64,000 bases of DNA, from contig JAMXIF010000045.1 in assembly GCA_028583685.1 (NCBI GenBank), positions 5,591,667 to 5,655,666 on the forward strand, given 5' to 3'. Both the position numbers and the translations under genes were made by a program. The DNA comes from Petaurus breviceps papuanus. Its lineage: Eukaryota > Chordata > Mammalia > Diprotodontia > Petauridae. Within the stretch, counting starts at the first letter, position 1, and each line of letters opens with the position of its first letter. Positions 1 through 9,965 of the stretch are shown piece after piece. The notes under the pieces were generated by a model that saw nothing but the letters and a program-made list of their open reading frames with translations, had not been told where the DNA came from and did no database searches.

Positions 1-49
1 ATTCCAGCCCAAAGGAAAAAAACTAGCTCTTTCATGTAAAAGGCAGAAC

Positions 50-240
50 AAGACAATAGATAGTATACTGAACTTGAAGTCATAAAAATTTGGCTTTTTT
101 TTACCTCAGGCAATTACTAGCTATGAGACCCTTGACAAGTTCCCTAACCTCTTTGAGACTCATTTTCTTGTAAAATCAAAGGGTTGTACCCAATGGCCTT
201 TAGGGTCCCCTCCAGCTATAATCTATGGTCACACTCAGAC
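50..240 (+). repeat. MIR/THER1-type CORE-SINE
   Basis: The order of blocks is that of a CORE-SINE: a tRNA-like head (tatactgaacttgaagtcat), a core with a CTAGCTATGAGACC-like segment, a CTCATTTTCTTGTAAAAT segment, then a tail ending TCCAGCTATAATCTATGGTC. It is diverged and has no clear target duplication, so it is an old copy. It is non-coding and was mobilised in trans by an L2-type LINE. Confidence 0.75.
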
Positions 241-294
241 ACAGGATATGGAATTTTTAAGCCTTAGGGACTCTACTAAGGAAAAATTGGATAA

Positions 295-465
295 TGCTAA
301 GTAGAGCAATAGATGCATCTCTGGAGCTGGATTCAGGCAAAGCTGTCCTCAAATCCAGCTGCAGACACATAACTAGTTACATGACTTTTGGCTAGTCACT
401 TGAGCTCAGACACAATTACTTTATTTGTAAAACAGAGATAATGATAGCACTTAACTCCTAGGGTG
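295..465 (+). repeat. MIR-type CORE-SINE, cut at its 3' end
   Basis: A second CORE-SINE head and core (gagctggattcaggcaaagc, then the 'taactagttacatgactttt' segment and 'gataatgatagcactt'). It stops where the minus-strand L1-derived element begins near 466. The expected tail does not resume after 3105, so the insertion or a later deletion removed it. Confidence 0.6.
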
Positions 466-3105
466 ATTTTTTTAAAAATTTAAATCTTATTTTTTCACAG
501 TTATATGCAAAAACAAATAATATTGGTTTTTAAAGCTTTGGATTCCAAATTATCTCCCTTTGTCTCTAACAATCCCTGTTCATTGAGAAGCCAAGAAGTT
601 TGATATAGGTTATATATGTGTAGTCAGGCAAAATATATGCATATTAGTCATGTTGTGAAATAAAACAGACAAAAAAATCCCTCAAGAAAAACAAAGCAGA
701 AAAGTAAAAGTATTTCTCTCTCCTTTCACCCTTCTCTCCTCAAAAGTGTTTTTCTTCTGAATACCTCCTCACCCAATCTACTCTCTCTTTTATCGCCCAT
801 CACCACCCTCCTTCTCTTATGCCCTCCCTCTCCTACTTTCCTGTAAGGTAAGATAGATTTCTATACCCTAATGAGTGTGTATTTTATCATGATAAAACCA
901 AACAAACAAAAAACAGTATCTGTGAAACACAATAAAGCAAGGTATGCAGTGCCTGTATATGTGAGTGTGTTGCCTCTTTGAGACAATTCTGATGAGATTA
1001 AGATTCATTCACTCCTTCTCAACTCCCAGATCTCCCCTTTCATTATAAATGTTTTGTTTTTCCTCCTGCCTTTTTCTGTGAGATAACCCCATTCTACCTC
1101 TCCCAGTACATTGCTTTCTCACCCCTTAATTTTATTTTTTTAGATATCATTCCTTCAGATTCAACTCATATATGTTCCTTATATATATATGTATATATAT
1201 ATATACAGTCCTTCTAAGTATCTTTATGATGAGAAAGACCTTATGAGATATGAATATTATCTTCTCATGTAGGGATATAAGCAGTTTAACCTTATTAACA
1301 TCCTTAATGATTTCCCTTTGTACCTTTGTACACTTCTCTTTAGTCTTGTATTTGAAAGTCAAATTTTCTATTCAGCTCTGGTCTTTTCATAAAGGATTCT
1401 TGAAAGTCCTCTATCACATTTAATATCCATTTTCACCCTGAACGATTATACAAAAATTTTCTGGGTAGGTGAGTATTGGTTGTAATACTAGGCCCTTTGA
1501 TCTTTGGAATACCATTTTGAAAGCCCTCTGAACCTTTGATATAAAAGTTGCTAAATTTTGTGTTATGGACTGTGACTACACTATACTTGAATTGTTTCTG
1601 AATTCATGAAATGTTTTCTCCTTGACCTGGGAGCTCTGGAATTTGGCCACAATATACCTAGAAGTATTGATTTTGGGATCACTTTGAGAAGGTTATTGGT
1701 GGACTCTTTCAATTTCTATTTTGCCCTCCGATAAATAGCACAGCAGTTTTCCTTCATAATTTCTTGAAAGATGGTGCCTAGGCTCTTCTTTTTTTTTCTC
1801 ACAACCTTCAGTTAGTCCAATAATTTTTAAATTGGCTCTCCTGGATTTATTTTCCAGGTCAGTTGTTTTTCAAATGAGATATTTCACATTGTCTCCCATT
1901 GTTTTCATTCTTTTGCTTTTATTTTAATGTTTATTCATTTTTCATAAAGTCATTAGCTTCCACTTTCTAAATTCTAATTTTTAAGGAATTATGTCATTCA
2001 AGGAGCCTTTGAACCTTCTTTTCCATTTGACCAATTCTGCTTTTTAAGGCATTCTCCTCATTGGCTTTTGGAATCTCCTTTAGCATTTGGCCTAGTCTGT
2101 TTTTAAAAGTGTTATTTTCTTCAGTTATTGACTCATTGTTCATGATTTTCTTGCATAACTCTCATTTTTCTTCCAAATTTTTCTTCTACCTCTCTTACTT
2201 GATTTTCCAAATTCTTTTTGAGCTTTTCCATGGCCTTGAGCCAATTTTTCTTTGTTGGTGGAGGTTTTAGATGTAGGAGCTTTGACTTTGTTGTCTTCTG
2301 AGTGAGTATTTTGATCTTCTTTGTCACCATAGTAACTTTCTATAGTTACAGGGTTTTTTTTTCTATTGTTTGCTCATTTCCCCAGCCTATTCCTTTACTT
2401 TTAACTCTTTGTTAAAGTAGGCTTTGCTTCCAGGGTGGAGAGCAAACTGTCGCAAACTTCAGGGATTTTGTGTAAATATTTTCAGAGATACTTCTTGGAA
2501 CCTGCAAGTTTTCAATTCTCCCAAGGTCATGTGACCTAAAGAGAAATGTTTACTACCCTCCTGGCCCATGGTCTGGTCTATGAGTGACCACAAGCACTCT
2601 TTTCTGCCCTGAAACTGTGAGAAGCGTCACCCTCCACTGCAGCCACAAGTAGAGCTCCTCCTCACACTGAGATTGCCACTCAAGACTGCAACATGTATCC
2701 AAGTACAGTCAAAGTAACAGAGTTCTGCCTCAGTGCTAGGAAAAAAAAACTGCAATCTCCTTCTGACCAGTTATTTGACTCTCTTACTGTCTGTTGGTTA
2801 AGAGCTCCAGAAGCAGCTGCAGCTTCTGCTATTCAGTCACTGTCTGCTCCTGGGAGGCTAGCATGGCCTGCTGGACTGGGACTTTTCTCACCCTGGTGCG
2901 ACAGAACTTTCCTTCAGACCTTCAAAGATGTCTTGGGCTGGAAATTTGTTTTGGTCGATCTTTTGTGGGTGTAGCTGCTCTAGAAATTGTTTCAAGTAAT
3001 TTTGAAAGGTATTTGGAGGGGTTTGGGGGAGAATTTAGGCAAGGAAATGCTTTTACTCTGCTGTCTTGGCTCTGTCTCTCTAGAGATATTTTCTAAAAAG
3101 AGTTC
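466..3105 (-). mobile_element. HAL1-like (half-L1) element: 5' UTR, ORF1, spacer, short 3' UTR
   Basis: Read on the minus strand this has an L1 5' UTR starting near 3105 (agagacagagccaagacagc), a decayed ORF1 (about 2330 down to 1440), the purine-rich marsupial L1 inter-ORF spacer (about 1400 to 710), and then jumps directly to the end of the L1 3' UTR (700 to 466). ORF2 (endonuclease and reverse transcriptase) is absent. The ORF1 coiled-coil part is still open at 2133-2330 (LENQVREVEEKFGRKMRVMQ). Microsatellite growth (TATA) lies in the spacer near 1180. The organisation fits the known HAL1 elements of mammals, which carry ORF1 only and borrow the reverse transcriptase of full L1. The subfamily is not identified. 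Confidence 0.75.
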
Positions 3106-3239
3106 TCAATACCCTGGGTGTCCATTGGTAGATTTAAAGAATTTGTGAACTTGGATGGAGAAAAACTACATCTTTCTTTTCACTAACATCCAATTGAAAT
3201 TCTCTATTTTTTCAATTATGACTTTAAAAATACATTCTG

Positions 3240-3326
3240 GGGCACTCACAGCTTTTACTTGATTGCTGAAGAGGTCGATGATACAAAAAGACCATTAAGA
3301 ACTGCTACTTTAAAACTTCAAGTTGC
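3240..3326 (+). repeat. CORE-SINE 3' region, left half (split by an L1)
   Basis: The text ending in AAAACTTCAAGTTGC continues after the L1 at 4084 as TTCAAGTTGCAGAAAAGGTGATGACATGCATTGG. This matches the tail of the SINE type whose head is seen at 59300-59480, where 'gacttcaagttatagttcct' appears. Confidence 0.5.
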
Positions 3327-4083
3327 CATTCTGGAGAGCAATCTGGAGCTATGCCCAAAGGGCTGTGAAAATGTGCACACCCTTTCACCCAGCAATACCA
3401 CTTCTAGGGCTGTATCACTAAGAGATCATAGACGTGGGAAAAAGTCCCAGAAATACAAAAATATTTATAGCAGCTCTTTTTGTGATGGCAAAGAATTAGA
3501 AATCAAGGGGATGTCCATCAATTAGGAAATGGCTAAACAAGTTGTGGTATATGGCTGCAACGTAAAACTATTGTGCTATAAGAAATGAGGAGCAGATGGA
3601 CTTCATAATAACCTGGAGAGACTTATATAAACAGATGCTGAGTGAGGAGAGCAGAACCAGGAGAATTTTGTACACGATTGCAGACACATCATGTCTATGA
3701 TGACTAACTTTGATAGACTGGGCTGGTCTCGGCAAAGAAAGCTTAGAAGACAACTCCAAAAGACTAATGATGGAAAGGGCTGTCCACATCCAGAGAAAGA
3801 TTTACAGAGTCTGAATGCAGATTGGAGCAAACTACTTGTTCTCTCTCTTTTGTATTTTGTTTTGTTTTGTTACTTCTTTCTCATTGTTCACTCCATTGGT
3901 TATGCTTCTTTACAACTTGACTAATGTTTAGTGTGAAAGTATTTGTAGAACCTATATATGATCCCATGCTGTCATGGGAGAGGGAAAAGGGAGGGGAAGA
4001 AAATTTGGAACTCAAGGACCTGAATGCTCTAAACTAAAAGTAAATAAATAAATTAAAATTTTTAAAAAGAAAGTAAAAATAAA
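3327..4083 (+). mobile_element. 5'-truncated L1, 3' end only, with target-site duplication
   Basis: The text is the last ~760 bp of a marsupial L1: CATTCTGGAGAGCAATCTGG, AGCAATACCACTTCTAGGGC, GATGTCCATCAATTAGG, GAGTCTGAATGCAGATTGG, then an A-rich tail. Direct repeats TTCAAGTTGC at 3317-3326 and 4084-4093 flank it, as expected for target-primed reverse transcription. It lies inside a CORE-SINE, so it is younger than that SINE. Open frames at 3259-3525 and 3691-3924 are accidents of this text, not genes. Confidence 0.88.
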
Positions 4084-4190
4084 TTCAAGTTGCAGAAAAG
4101 GTGATGACATGCATTGGTAGAAGGAATTTTCTCATTCAGATGTTCACTATGTCACTGAAATCACCAATCCATTCTCTGACCCATGCAAAG
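4084..4190 (+). repeat. CORE-SINE 3' tail, right half (split by an L1)
   Basis: Continuation of the SINE at 3240-3326 after the second copy of the duplicated target TTCAAGTTGC. It holds the tail text 'aaaaggtgatgacatgcatt' and 'tcactgaaatcaccaatcca'. Confidence 0.5.
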
Positions 4191-4229
4191 AAGTCATTGA
4201 ATATAATAGTAAACAATTGACTTGTTAAT

Positions 4230-4310
4230 ATTAACAATAATAATAGCTCATGTTCATAGAGGGCTTTAAGAGTTTACCAAATGTTTCTCCATTATAATCC
4301 GGTGATAATG
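4230..4310 (-). repeat. MIR-type SINE tail fragment
   Basis: AATAATAGCTCATGTTCATA then GGGCTTTAAGAGTTTACCAA is the reverse complement of the usual 'gctttgcaaaccttaaagtg ... gctattatt' tail of marsupial MIR-like SINEs. It is short and diverged. Confidence 0.5.
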
Positions 4311-4439
4311 ATATTCTGTGACATTAAATGATATAGTGCAGCAATGTATATGATACTTTCAGGTTTGTAAAATTATGTATTATAATCTGGTTTAATTAAA
4401 CCTTAAGGAATAGATATTATGTATCTGAATGGATCTAGG

Positions 4440-5335
4440 ATCTCATGGTGATGTTTGTTGTATCCAATACCACAATCCACATGTGATTTTGTCTATGTCT
4501 CACCTCCAACCTTTTACTTTTACTCTATGTATCTTTCTGCTTCAAACGTGTTTCTTGTAAACAGCATATTGTAGGCTTCTTGTATTTATGCCAGCCTGCT
4601 ACCTATTTTATATACATTTTATAGAAGAGTTCATCCCATTCACATTCACAGTTATGATTGCTAATTGTGTGTTTCCCTACATTCTACTTTGCCTATGTGT
4701 ATAAAATTTCTCCCTCTCTCCTTTTACCTTGCCCTTCCTTGCCAATGTTTGGCTTCTGCCCACCACCTCACTCAATCTGCCCCCTTTCTATTAACCACTC
4801 CCTTTTTTCTTGTTTCCCTCTTTCTCCTTCTTCATCATACGGTAAGATAGATTCCTAGACCCAACTGAGCATGTATGTCATTCCCTCTTTGAACCACATT
4901 AAATGACTATGAGGTTCAAACAATGTTCATCACCACCCTCTTCCTTACTTCCACTGCAATCCATCTTTTGTGCCTCTTCATGTGATATAATTTACCCCAT
5001 TCTGCCTCTCCTTTTCCTCTTCTCCCACTGTAATGCTCTTTTTCAGCCCTTGGATTTTTTTTAATATCATCTGATCAAAATCACCTTATACCCACACCCT
5101 CTATCTATATATACCTCTTCTAACCAATCTAATACAGATACAATTCTTAAGAGATATAGGTAGCATCTTCTCACGTATAGATGTAAAATGTGTAAACTTA
5201 TTTAATAACTTTTGTATTGTTGCTTTTTACCTGTTTGCTGTTTTAGGTTTCTCTTGAATCTTGCATTTTAAAATTGTATTTTCTGCTCAACTCTAGTCTT
5301 TTCATTAGGAATGTTTTTAAAAAACGGTTAGATAC
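4440..5335 (-). mobile_element. L1 fragment: inter-ORF spacer and start of the ORF2 endonuclease
   Basis: On the minus strand the piece runs from the end of ORF1 (5335), through the purine-rich inter-ORF spacer, into the start of ORF2 at about 4680-4440. There the text encodes the endonuclease N-terminus (residues like ITVNVNGMNS, then a CxQET-like segment around 4560). It shows that the spacer seen in the HAL1-like elements is the ordinary space between ORF1 and ORF2 in the parent L1. It is 5'- and 3'-truncated and decayed. Confidence 0.75.
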
Positions 5336-5543
5336 CAGGCAATAGGTGGCAAAGGCAATGCCTTAACCATCTATATGTTGTGAAGACCACTGGGACCTCT
5401 CCTTTTCTTAAGGGTAATGCTAACCTTCTCTTCTTTCATACAGCACCCTCCTGTAAACTTTCCAAGAGCGGTTCCCATTCTGGGGTCATTCTTACTTTAG
5501 ATCCATCACTTGCTCTACTATTAATACTTATTTTTTAATTCTT

Positions 5544-5697
5544 TTTTTTGGAGGGGGGAAGGTAGGGCTATCGGGGTTAAGTGACTTTCCCAAAGTCACA
5601 TGGCTAGTTTTATGTTAAGTGTCTGAGGCCGGATTTTAACTCAGGTCCTCCTGACTCCAGGGCCGGTGCTCTATTCACTTCACCACCTAGCCGCCCC
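5544..5697 (-). repeat. tRNA-derived marsupial SINE with 16-bp target duplication
   Basis: The minus strand reads GGGGCGGCTAGGTGGTGAAG, CCGGCCCTGGAGTCAGGAGG, then GACTTTGGGAAAGTCACTTA and CCCCGATAGCCCT, followed by an oligo-A stretch. Direct repeats TTATTTTTTAATTCTT (5528-5543) and TTATCTTTTAATTCTT (5698-5713) flank it, one mismatch in 16. This is the abundant marsupial SINE that uses L1 machinery (SINE1_MD / WALLSI-like); A- and B-box-like segments lie in the head. Confidence 0.88.
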
Positions 5698-5744
5698 TTA
5701 TCTTTTAATTCTTTAATTCCTGGAGTGTTCCATGACTTGCAACT

Positions 5745-5905
5745 GTACTACAGGTATTTTCACACCATTTTACCAATAAGAAAATTGGAAGTCAGAGAGG
5801 TTAACTGAATTACCAGTGTCCCCTAACTAGTTAGCCACACAGGCAAGATTTGAAATAAACTTTCTCCTGATTCCAACCTCCTTTCTGCTTTACCAGGCTG
5901 CCTTT
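5745..5905 (-). repeat. MIR-type SINE
   Basis: CATTTTACCAATAAGAAAAT, GAGAGGTTAACTGAATTACC, GCAAGATTTGAAATAAAC and TTACCAGGCTGCC are the reverse-complement landmarks of a MIR SINE (tail to head). It lies just beside the younger SINE at 5544-5697. Confidence 0.65.
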
Positions 5906-6540
5906 CCAATGGAAATGGTTTGTCTATGTAAATCAACATTCCATGCAATGAAAAGAAATGCCTACTTAGGAAACTATTCAAGAAATAAACAGACGAAGAG
6001 CCCTCTTTTTTTTTTCTTTTACACAAATCAAAAATGTCTCCAAAGTTATCTTCTTCTGAAAAATATCTATCCAAAGAATTACATTATTCATAAAATCCCA
6101 TAGCCTAAGCCCTGTCCAATGATTTGCCCATTGGCTGAGTGGCTCACAACAATTGCTGGAAATGGAGGACAGGAGAAAAATTTGTCTGCTAACTGAAATT
6201 TGTTGATAATCTCAACAAATGGTTGAAATTCTGTCTAAAAGGATTTCTTGAAAAGACAGGATGAAGAAAGAAAAATGCAAGTTTTCAAAAGCACAAAGTC
6301 CAGTTGCTTCTTGTAAAAGGCAAAGCCTTTAAAAAGAAAAAAAAATGTAAAAACCCTGTGTCGGCAGTCAGGGGAGCTCATTATCTCCCCATTCATACTG
6401 TTTCCTGTGAATGATGCTATATATTCATTGCAAAAGCTGACATTGCTGAAATGTCTGCCCACTGGAGATTGGCAATGGGCCACAGCAAAAAGCCTCAGAG
6501 TTGGAATGAGTTCCGACAGCAACCAAGGCTTTGCTCCTGG
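5906..6540. other. No recognised feature
   Basis: Non-repetitive AT-rich sequence. Open frames on both strands (115 codons at 6235-6582 minus) show no domain, no signal and run into a microsatellite. I see no support for a gene. Confidence 0.5.
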
Positions 6541-6547
6541 GGCAGAG

Positions 6548-6830
6548 TTAGTATGTGTGTGAGTGCGCATATAAGCACACATACCAAAACAAGTGTATGT
6601 TTATATGTATATATGTTTGTTTATGTGTGTATACACATATGTGTCTGTGTGTGGTTGCACTTACATGTATGCATATGTGTATAAAATTATGTGTATGGGA
6701 CAAGAATTAAAATATATATGTATATATACATATATATTTCAATTCATATATATATATATATATGACTTGAGCTGTCTGTTTGTGCCTGTATTTGTGTTTG
6801 TGTCTGTGTATATACACACACAAGAAGCAG
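6548..6830. repeat. Alternating purine-pyrimidine microsatellite (TG/TA/CA)
   Basis: Long runs of TGTG, TATA and CACA, including a 20-bp TA tract near 6745. The open frames here (for example 119 codons at 6593-6952, rich in Y, C, V and I) are translations of this simple sequence. Confidence 0.9.
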
Positions 6831-6929
6831 AACTTGAACCCAAGTCTTCCTCACTTCAATGTCAGCTCTCTATTCACCACACAATGTTGCTTCTCTACAC
6901 ACAGGAAAAAAAAAACAATTTGGGTTGTT

Positions 6930-7010
6930 CCATTGTTTTCAGTCTTTTGTGACTTTTCATGACCTCATTTGTGGTTTTCTTGGCAAAGAAATAGTTGAAT
7001 GCATAGTCAT
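6930..7010 (-). repeat. MAR1-type SINE, 3' tail fragment
   Basis: TTTCAGTCTTTTGTGACTTT ... TTTGTGGTTTTCTTGGCAAA is the reverse complement of the RTE-like tail of MAR1 (gccaagaaaaccccaaatgg ... gacacgactgaa). Compare the fuller copy at 24385-24630. Confidence 0.7.
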
Positions 7011-7294
7011 TTACAATAGGGTTCCTTTACTATCCTTCACACCTCCTCGTTTAAATGTGTGTGCTCATTATTCTCTTCTTGACAAAATTGATGTGGAGGT
7101 TCCAGATGCAAAGATTCAAGTATTCATAACAAGGAAATGTTAGTAATAAGGATTCCCCTCTATAGGCCTCAGTATCCTTACCTGTAAGAAAGTGGGCTAG
7201 GTAATTAATTATGTCCATAGGTGTTTCATTGACCAGTACACATTGCGCATTCAACTAAGGAGTGCAGGCCTCAGGTCCTAAAAGAATGGGTTTT

Positions 7295-7365
7295 TCATGA
7301 GGATTTTATTTGTATTGCCAGTGCCTATCACATAGTTGGTGCAAAATAAATGTTTGTTTGATTGA
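7295..7365 (+). repeat. L2-type LINE 3' end
   Basis: TTGTATTGCCAGTGCCTATC, ACATAGTTGGTGC and AAATAAATGTTTGTTTGATTG match the general L2 3' end (cagtgcctggcacatagtag, gcaataaatgtttgttgaat). The local TTGATTGATTGCAATCAATCAATC palindrome follows. Confidence 0.6.
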
Positions 7366-7519
7366 TTGCAATCAATCAATCACAATTTAAGTCAGTGTGA
7401 GCTCATAGTTCTGAAGACTTTTCTTATGAAACAATTCTTCCCAACCTTTGGACTTACATAAAAATTCACTGAGGAAAAAGGAACATAGATAGAGCTTCCC
7501 ACACAATAAAACCTTTAAA

Positions 7520-7600
7520 GTGGGTCCTGTAGGCTCATTGGGATAGTCCCATTTAACAGATGAGGAAACTGAGAATCAGCAAAATTAAATCAAACAATTT
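7520..7600 (-). repeat. MIR-type SINE fragment
   Basis: CCCATTTAACAGATGAGGAAACTGAGAATC is the reverse complement of the MIR segment 'cagtttcctcatctgt'. It is short and old. Confidence 0.55.
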
Positions 7601-7734
7601 ATTCTCCAGGTAGAAAAATAAGGAAAAAGTTCAATTTTATGCCCAACATTTTTTTTCCTCTTAAATCTTGTTTTGAGCAGATACTAATATTTTCTTTTCT
7701 CTTTAGTAAACCCTTAATTGCTATACATTTGTTA

Positions 7735-7985
7735 GAGGTAACTAGATGGTACAGTGTATATAAAGCCCTGGATCTGAAGTCAGAAAGACTGACATAATAA
7801 TTGTGTGATTCTGAGCAAGTCACTTAACCTCTTCCAGACCCAGTTTTTCCACATCTATAAAATGGGGGTGATAATAATAATACCTATTGCCTATAATTGT
7901 GAGAATAAAATGAGATATTACTAAAGTGCCTTGCAAACCTTAAAAAGCTACAAAAGCTACATAAAACTATTATTTTTATTGTTTA
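7735..7985 (+). repeat. MIR/MON1-type CORE-SINE, nearly full length
   Basis: Head GGTAACTAGATGGTACAGTG, core GAGCAAGTCACTTAACCTCT, then CACATCTATAAAATGGGGGTG, a GATAATAATAATACCTA segment, and tail GCCTTGCAAACCTTAAAAAG ending in a TATTATTTTTATTG run. All the expected blocks are present and in order. Confidence 0.8.
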
Positions 7986-8024
7986 TTAAATACCTATGTA
8001 CTATGTGGACACAGTGCTGGGAAT

Positions 8025-8984
8025 TGTAATTTCAAGCAAAGGCAACTTCACAAGGTTCAAAATACCAGCATAGGTGCTCTCCATTTTATTCAGTGAAAAA
8101 TTAAGAACAGAGAAAATCAAAATATAGCATTTACCAAGTGTAATTCAATCAAGTACTACCCCACCCCTGGACATTACATTCATTTCATCAATCACAAATC
8201 ACAAATCTAAATACCACTCCACCCCTAGGCTGTACATTCATTTAGTCCATTGCAAAGTCCCTCTTCTCAAATGGAGATTAGTTTCCAATCATAAGTAAAG
8301 TACATTCATTTGTTCAATCACAGAGCACAAAAAAGTCAAAAGTTCCCCACCCTTGGATTACAACTGAATAGGCCATCTACCCCAGAGTTTCAACAATCTT
8401 AAGCACAGCATTTAATACCCAAAAAGAGGTCTTTTCTTCATCCTGATCCGAGGCAAGTTCTCAGCACTCTTTGTTCCTGGGGAGACAAAGCTTAGCAAGG
8501 CCACAAGATACATTGCCAGTGTCTTCATTAATTCACTCTCTGTCTGCAGAACAGTTTCAGGAGCTCTGAACCAACAGCAAGGCTCCAGAACCTCTGCAAC
8601 AACAGCACTGTCCTTCACCAGTGAACAAATCTGGCAAAACAACATCAAAACAGACAGACAAAGGACCAGCATAACAACTGTGTCTCCTCAGTCCTTGGCA
8701 GCTCTGGGTGGCAGCTCTCAAAAGTCCTGGGCAATTCAAACTGGCCCTCAGCAATCCTCTCCGTCTCTCTCTGCCTCCAAGATGCTGCTTCCAAAAAGTT
8801 CTTCTGCCTCTCTCTTTGCTTGTGTCTCTCTAAATTTACATCACCAGATCCTCCCAGTTCAGCACTCTCTTTTCACATCAACAAGTCCATTCCACAAGTG
8901 GGATTCACAAGCTCTGGGGTTTAACACAATCAATCCGAAAACCAAGCCAATGCAGGGGGATCTTTAAATGCCATTACTATTACA
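8025..8984 (-). mobile_element. Solo LTR of an endogenous retrovirus (type B of this window)
   Basis: A fossil long terminal repeat of about 960 bp. Ends read TGTAAT ... ATTACA, the TG/CA ends of a retroviral LTR with matching 6-bp inverted tips. Short direct repeats GGAAT (8020-8024) and GAAAT (8985-8989) may be a 5-bp target duplication. An AATAAA signal lies near the minus-strand 3' end (about 8093). Relatives are at 27054 and about 51450. No internal viral region adjoins it. It landed in an ancient repeat whose text resumes after 8984. Family unresolved; moderately old. Confidence 0.7.
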
Positions 8985-8989
8985 GAAAT

Positions 8990-9160
8990 ACAAACACACA
9001 CACACACACACTATACACACACAAACACTCATATGTATGTGTATATGTATATATATATTATATGTGTATGTATACACAATTTTGCAAGTGTGTGTATACA
9101 TATATCTCTGTATGTACATATACATGCATACATGAATATGTAGATATAGATATAAATAAA
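8990..9160. repeat. CA/TG/TA microsatellite
   Basis: ACACACACAC runs from 8994, followed by TATATG, TGTGTATG and ATATAGATATA tracts. It adjoins the LTR end. The small frames here are rich in Y, T, H and I because of the repeat. Confidence 0.9.
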
Positions 9161-9189
9161 TATTTGTTCCTTTCAAAAGTCAAGTATTT

Positions 9190-9770
9190 CACTGATGCAT
9201 ATATGAGAACATTGAAGACACATTTTCTTTCTTGGCCTGTTTCCCCAATTTTGAAAACCTAGGAAATGTTGGAAATGATGGCTTATAGCCCCACAAGTTC
9301 AAAGGGTTTTTTGTTCTTTTCACTCTGGGGAAATAAGGTAGCCATACCATTTTATTCACAGAGATGCTGATATACTTGACACCAACTCAACCTGGAATCT
9401 TTGAACAACTGGCTGCTGATAGAAGTGTCACTTGACTGGTTTTGTGATATGGATACACAGCTTTCCAATGTGACAGGTGAGATTATGTAATATGGGACAT
9501 TTCATTTCTGAATATTCAGATAACATCTTCAGGCTTAGATTCTAGAAGTTGGCAAATCAATTAATTTTTACAAACTAAAGTGAACTCATGAAATACCTTC
9601 AAGTTTATGGATCTAAAAGTGATGCTTTAGCTACATTAATATGGATTTCTCATTGCTTTAATTATGAGCTAAAAGGAAAAGTCGATAGGTTTAGTCAATA
9701 GTAGACAAATCTACTTCGGGCTGACCAGACAATACAAAATCCACCACCATCATTATTTTCCTTGTGCTGG
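9190..9770. other. No recognised feature
   Basis: Unique-looking sequence with no long frame, no repeat I recognise and no regulatory motif that I would defend. Confidence 0.4.
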
Positions 9771-9774
9771 ACTC

Positions 9775-9965
9775 ATTGAATCATAGATTTTGAGCTGGAA
9801 TGAACCTAGAAGGCCACCAAGACCAAACCCCTTTCTCTACAGATGAGAAAACTGAGGGACAGAGACTTGTCTAGGGCCACATAGCCAGAATGTGTTAGGA
9901 TTAAGACTTAAAATCAATTCTTTTCTCATGGGCCAGTTCTTGATCAACCATGCCCTTCTGACTTA
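9775..9965 (-). repeat. MIR/THER1-type CORE-SINE
   Basis: GAATCATAGATTTTGAGCTG, TACAGATGAGAAAACTGAGG, TTGTCTAGGGCCACATAGCC and a TTAGGATTAAGACTTAAAAT segment are the reverse-complement landmarks of this SINE. Compare the plus-strand copy at 50-240, whose last bases (atctatggtc) match the start here. Confidence 0.75.

Noticed and set aside
1400-2330. Possible host coiled-coil gene on the minus strand
   Set aside because: The residues match L1 ORF1 (VREVEEKFGRKMRVMQENHEQ-like), and 5' UTR and spacer lie on either side.
6235-6582. 115-codon minus-strand frame
   Set aside because: No family resemblance, starts in a microsatellite (MCAYMRTHTHT) and has no splice or promoter context.
7360-7385. 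TTGATTGATTGCAATCAATCAATC palindrome as an operator or origin
   Set aside because: It follows an L2 end and is best explained as a small tetranucleotide expansion with a chance inversion.
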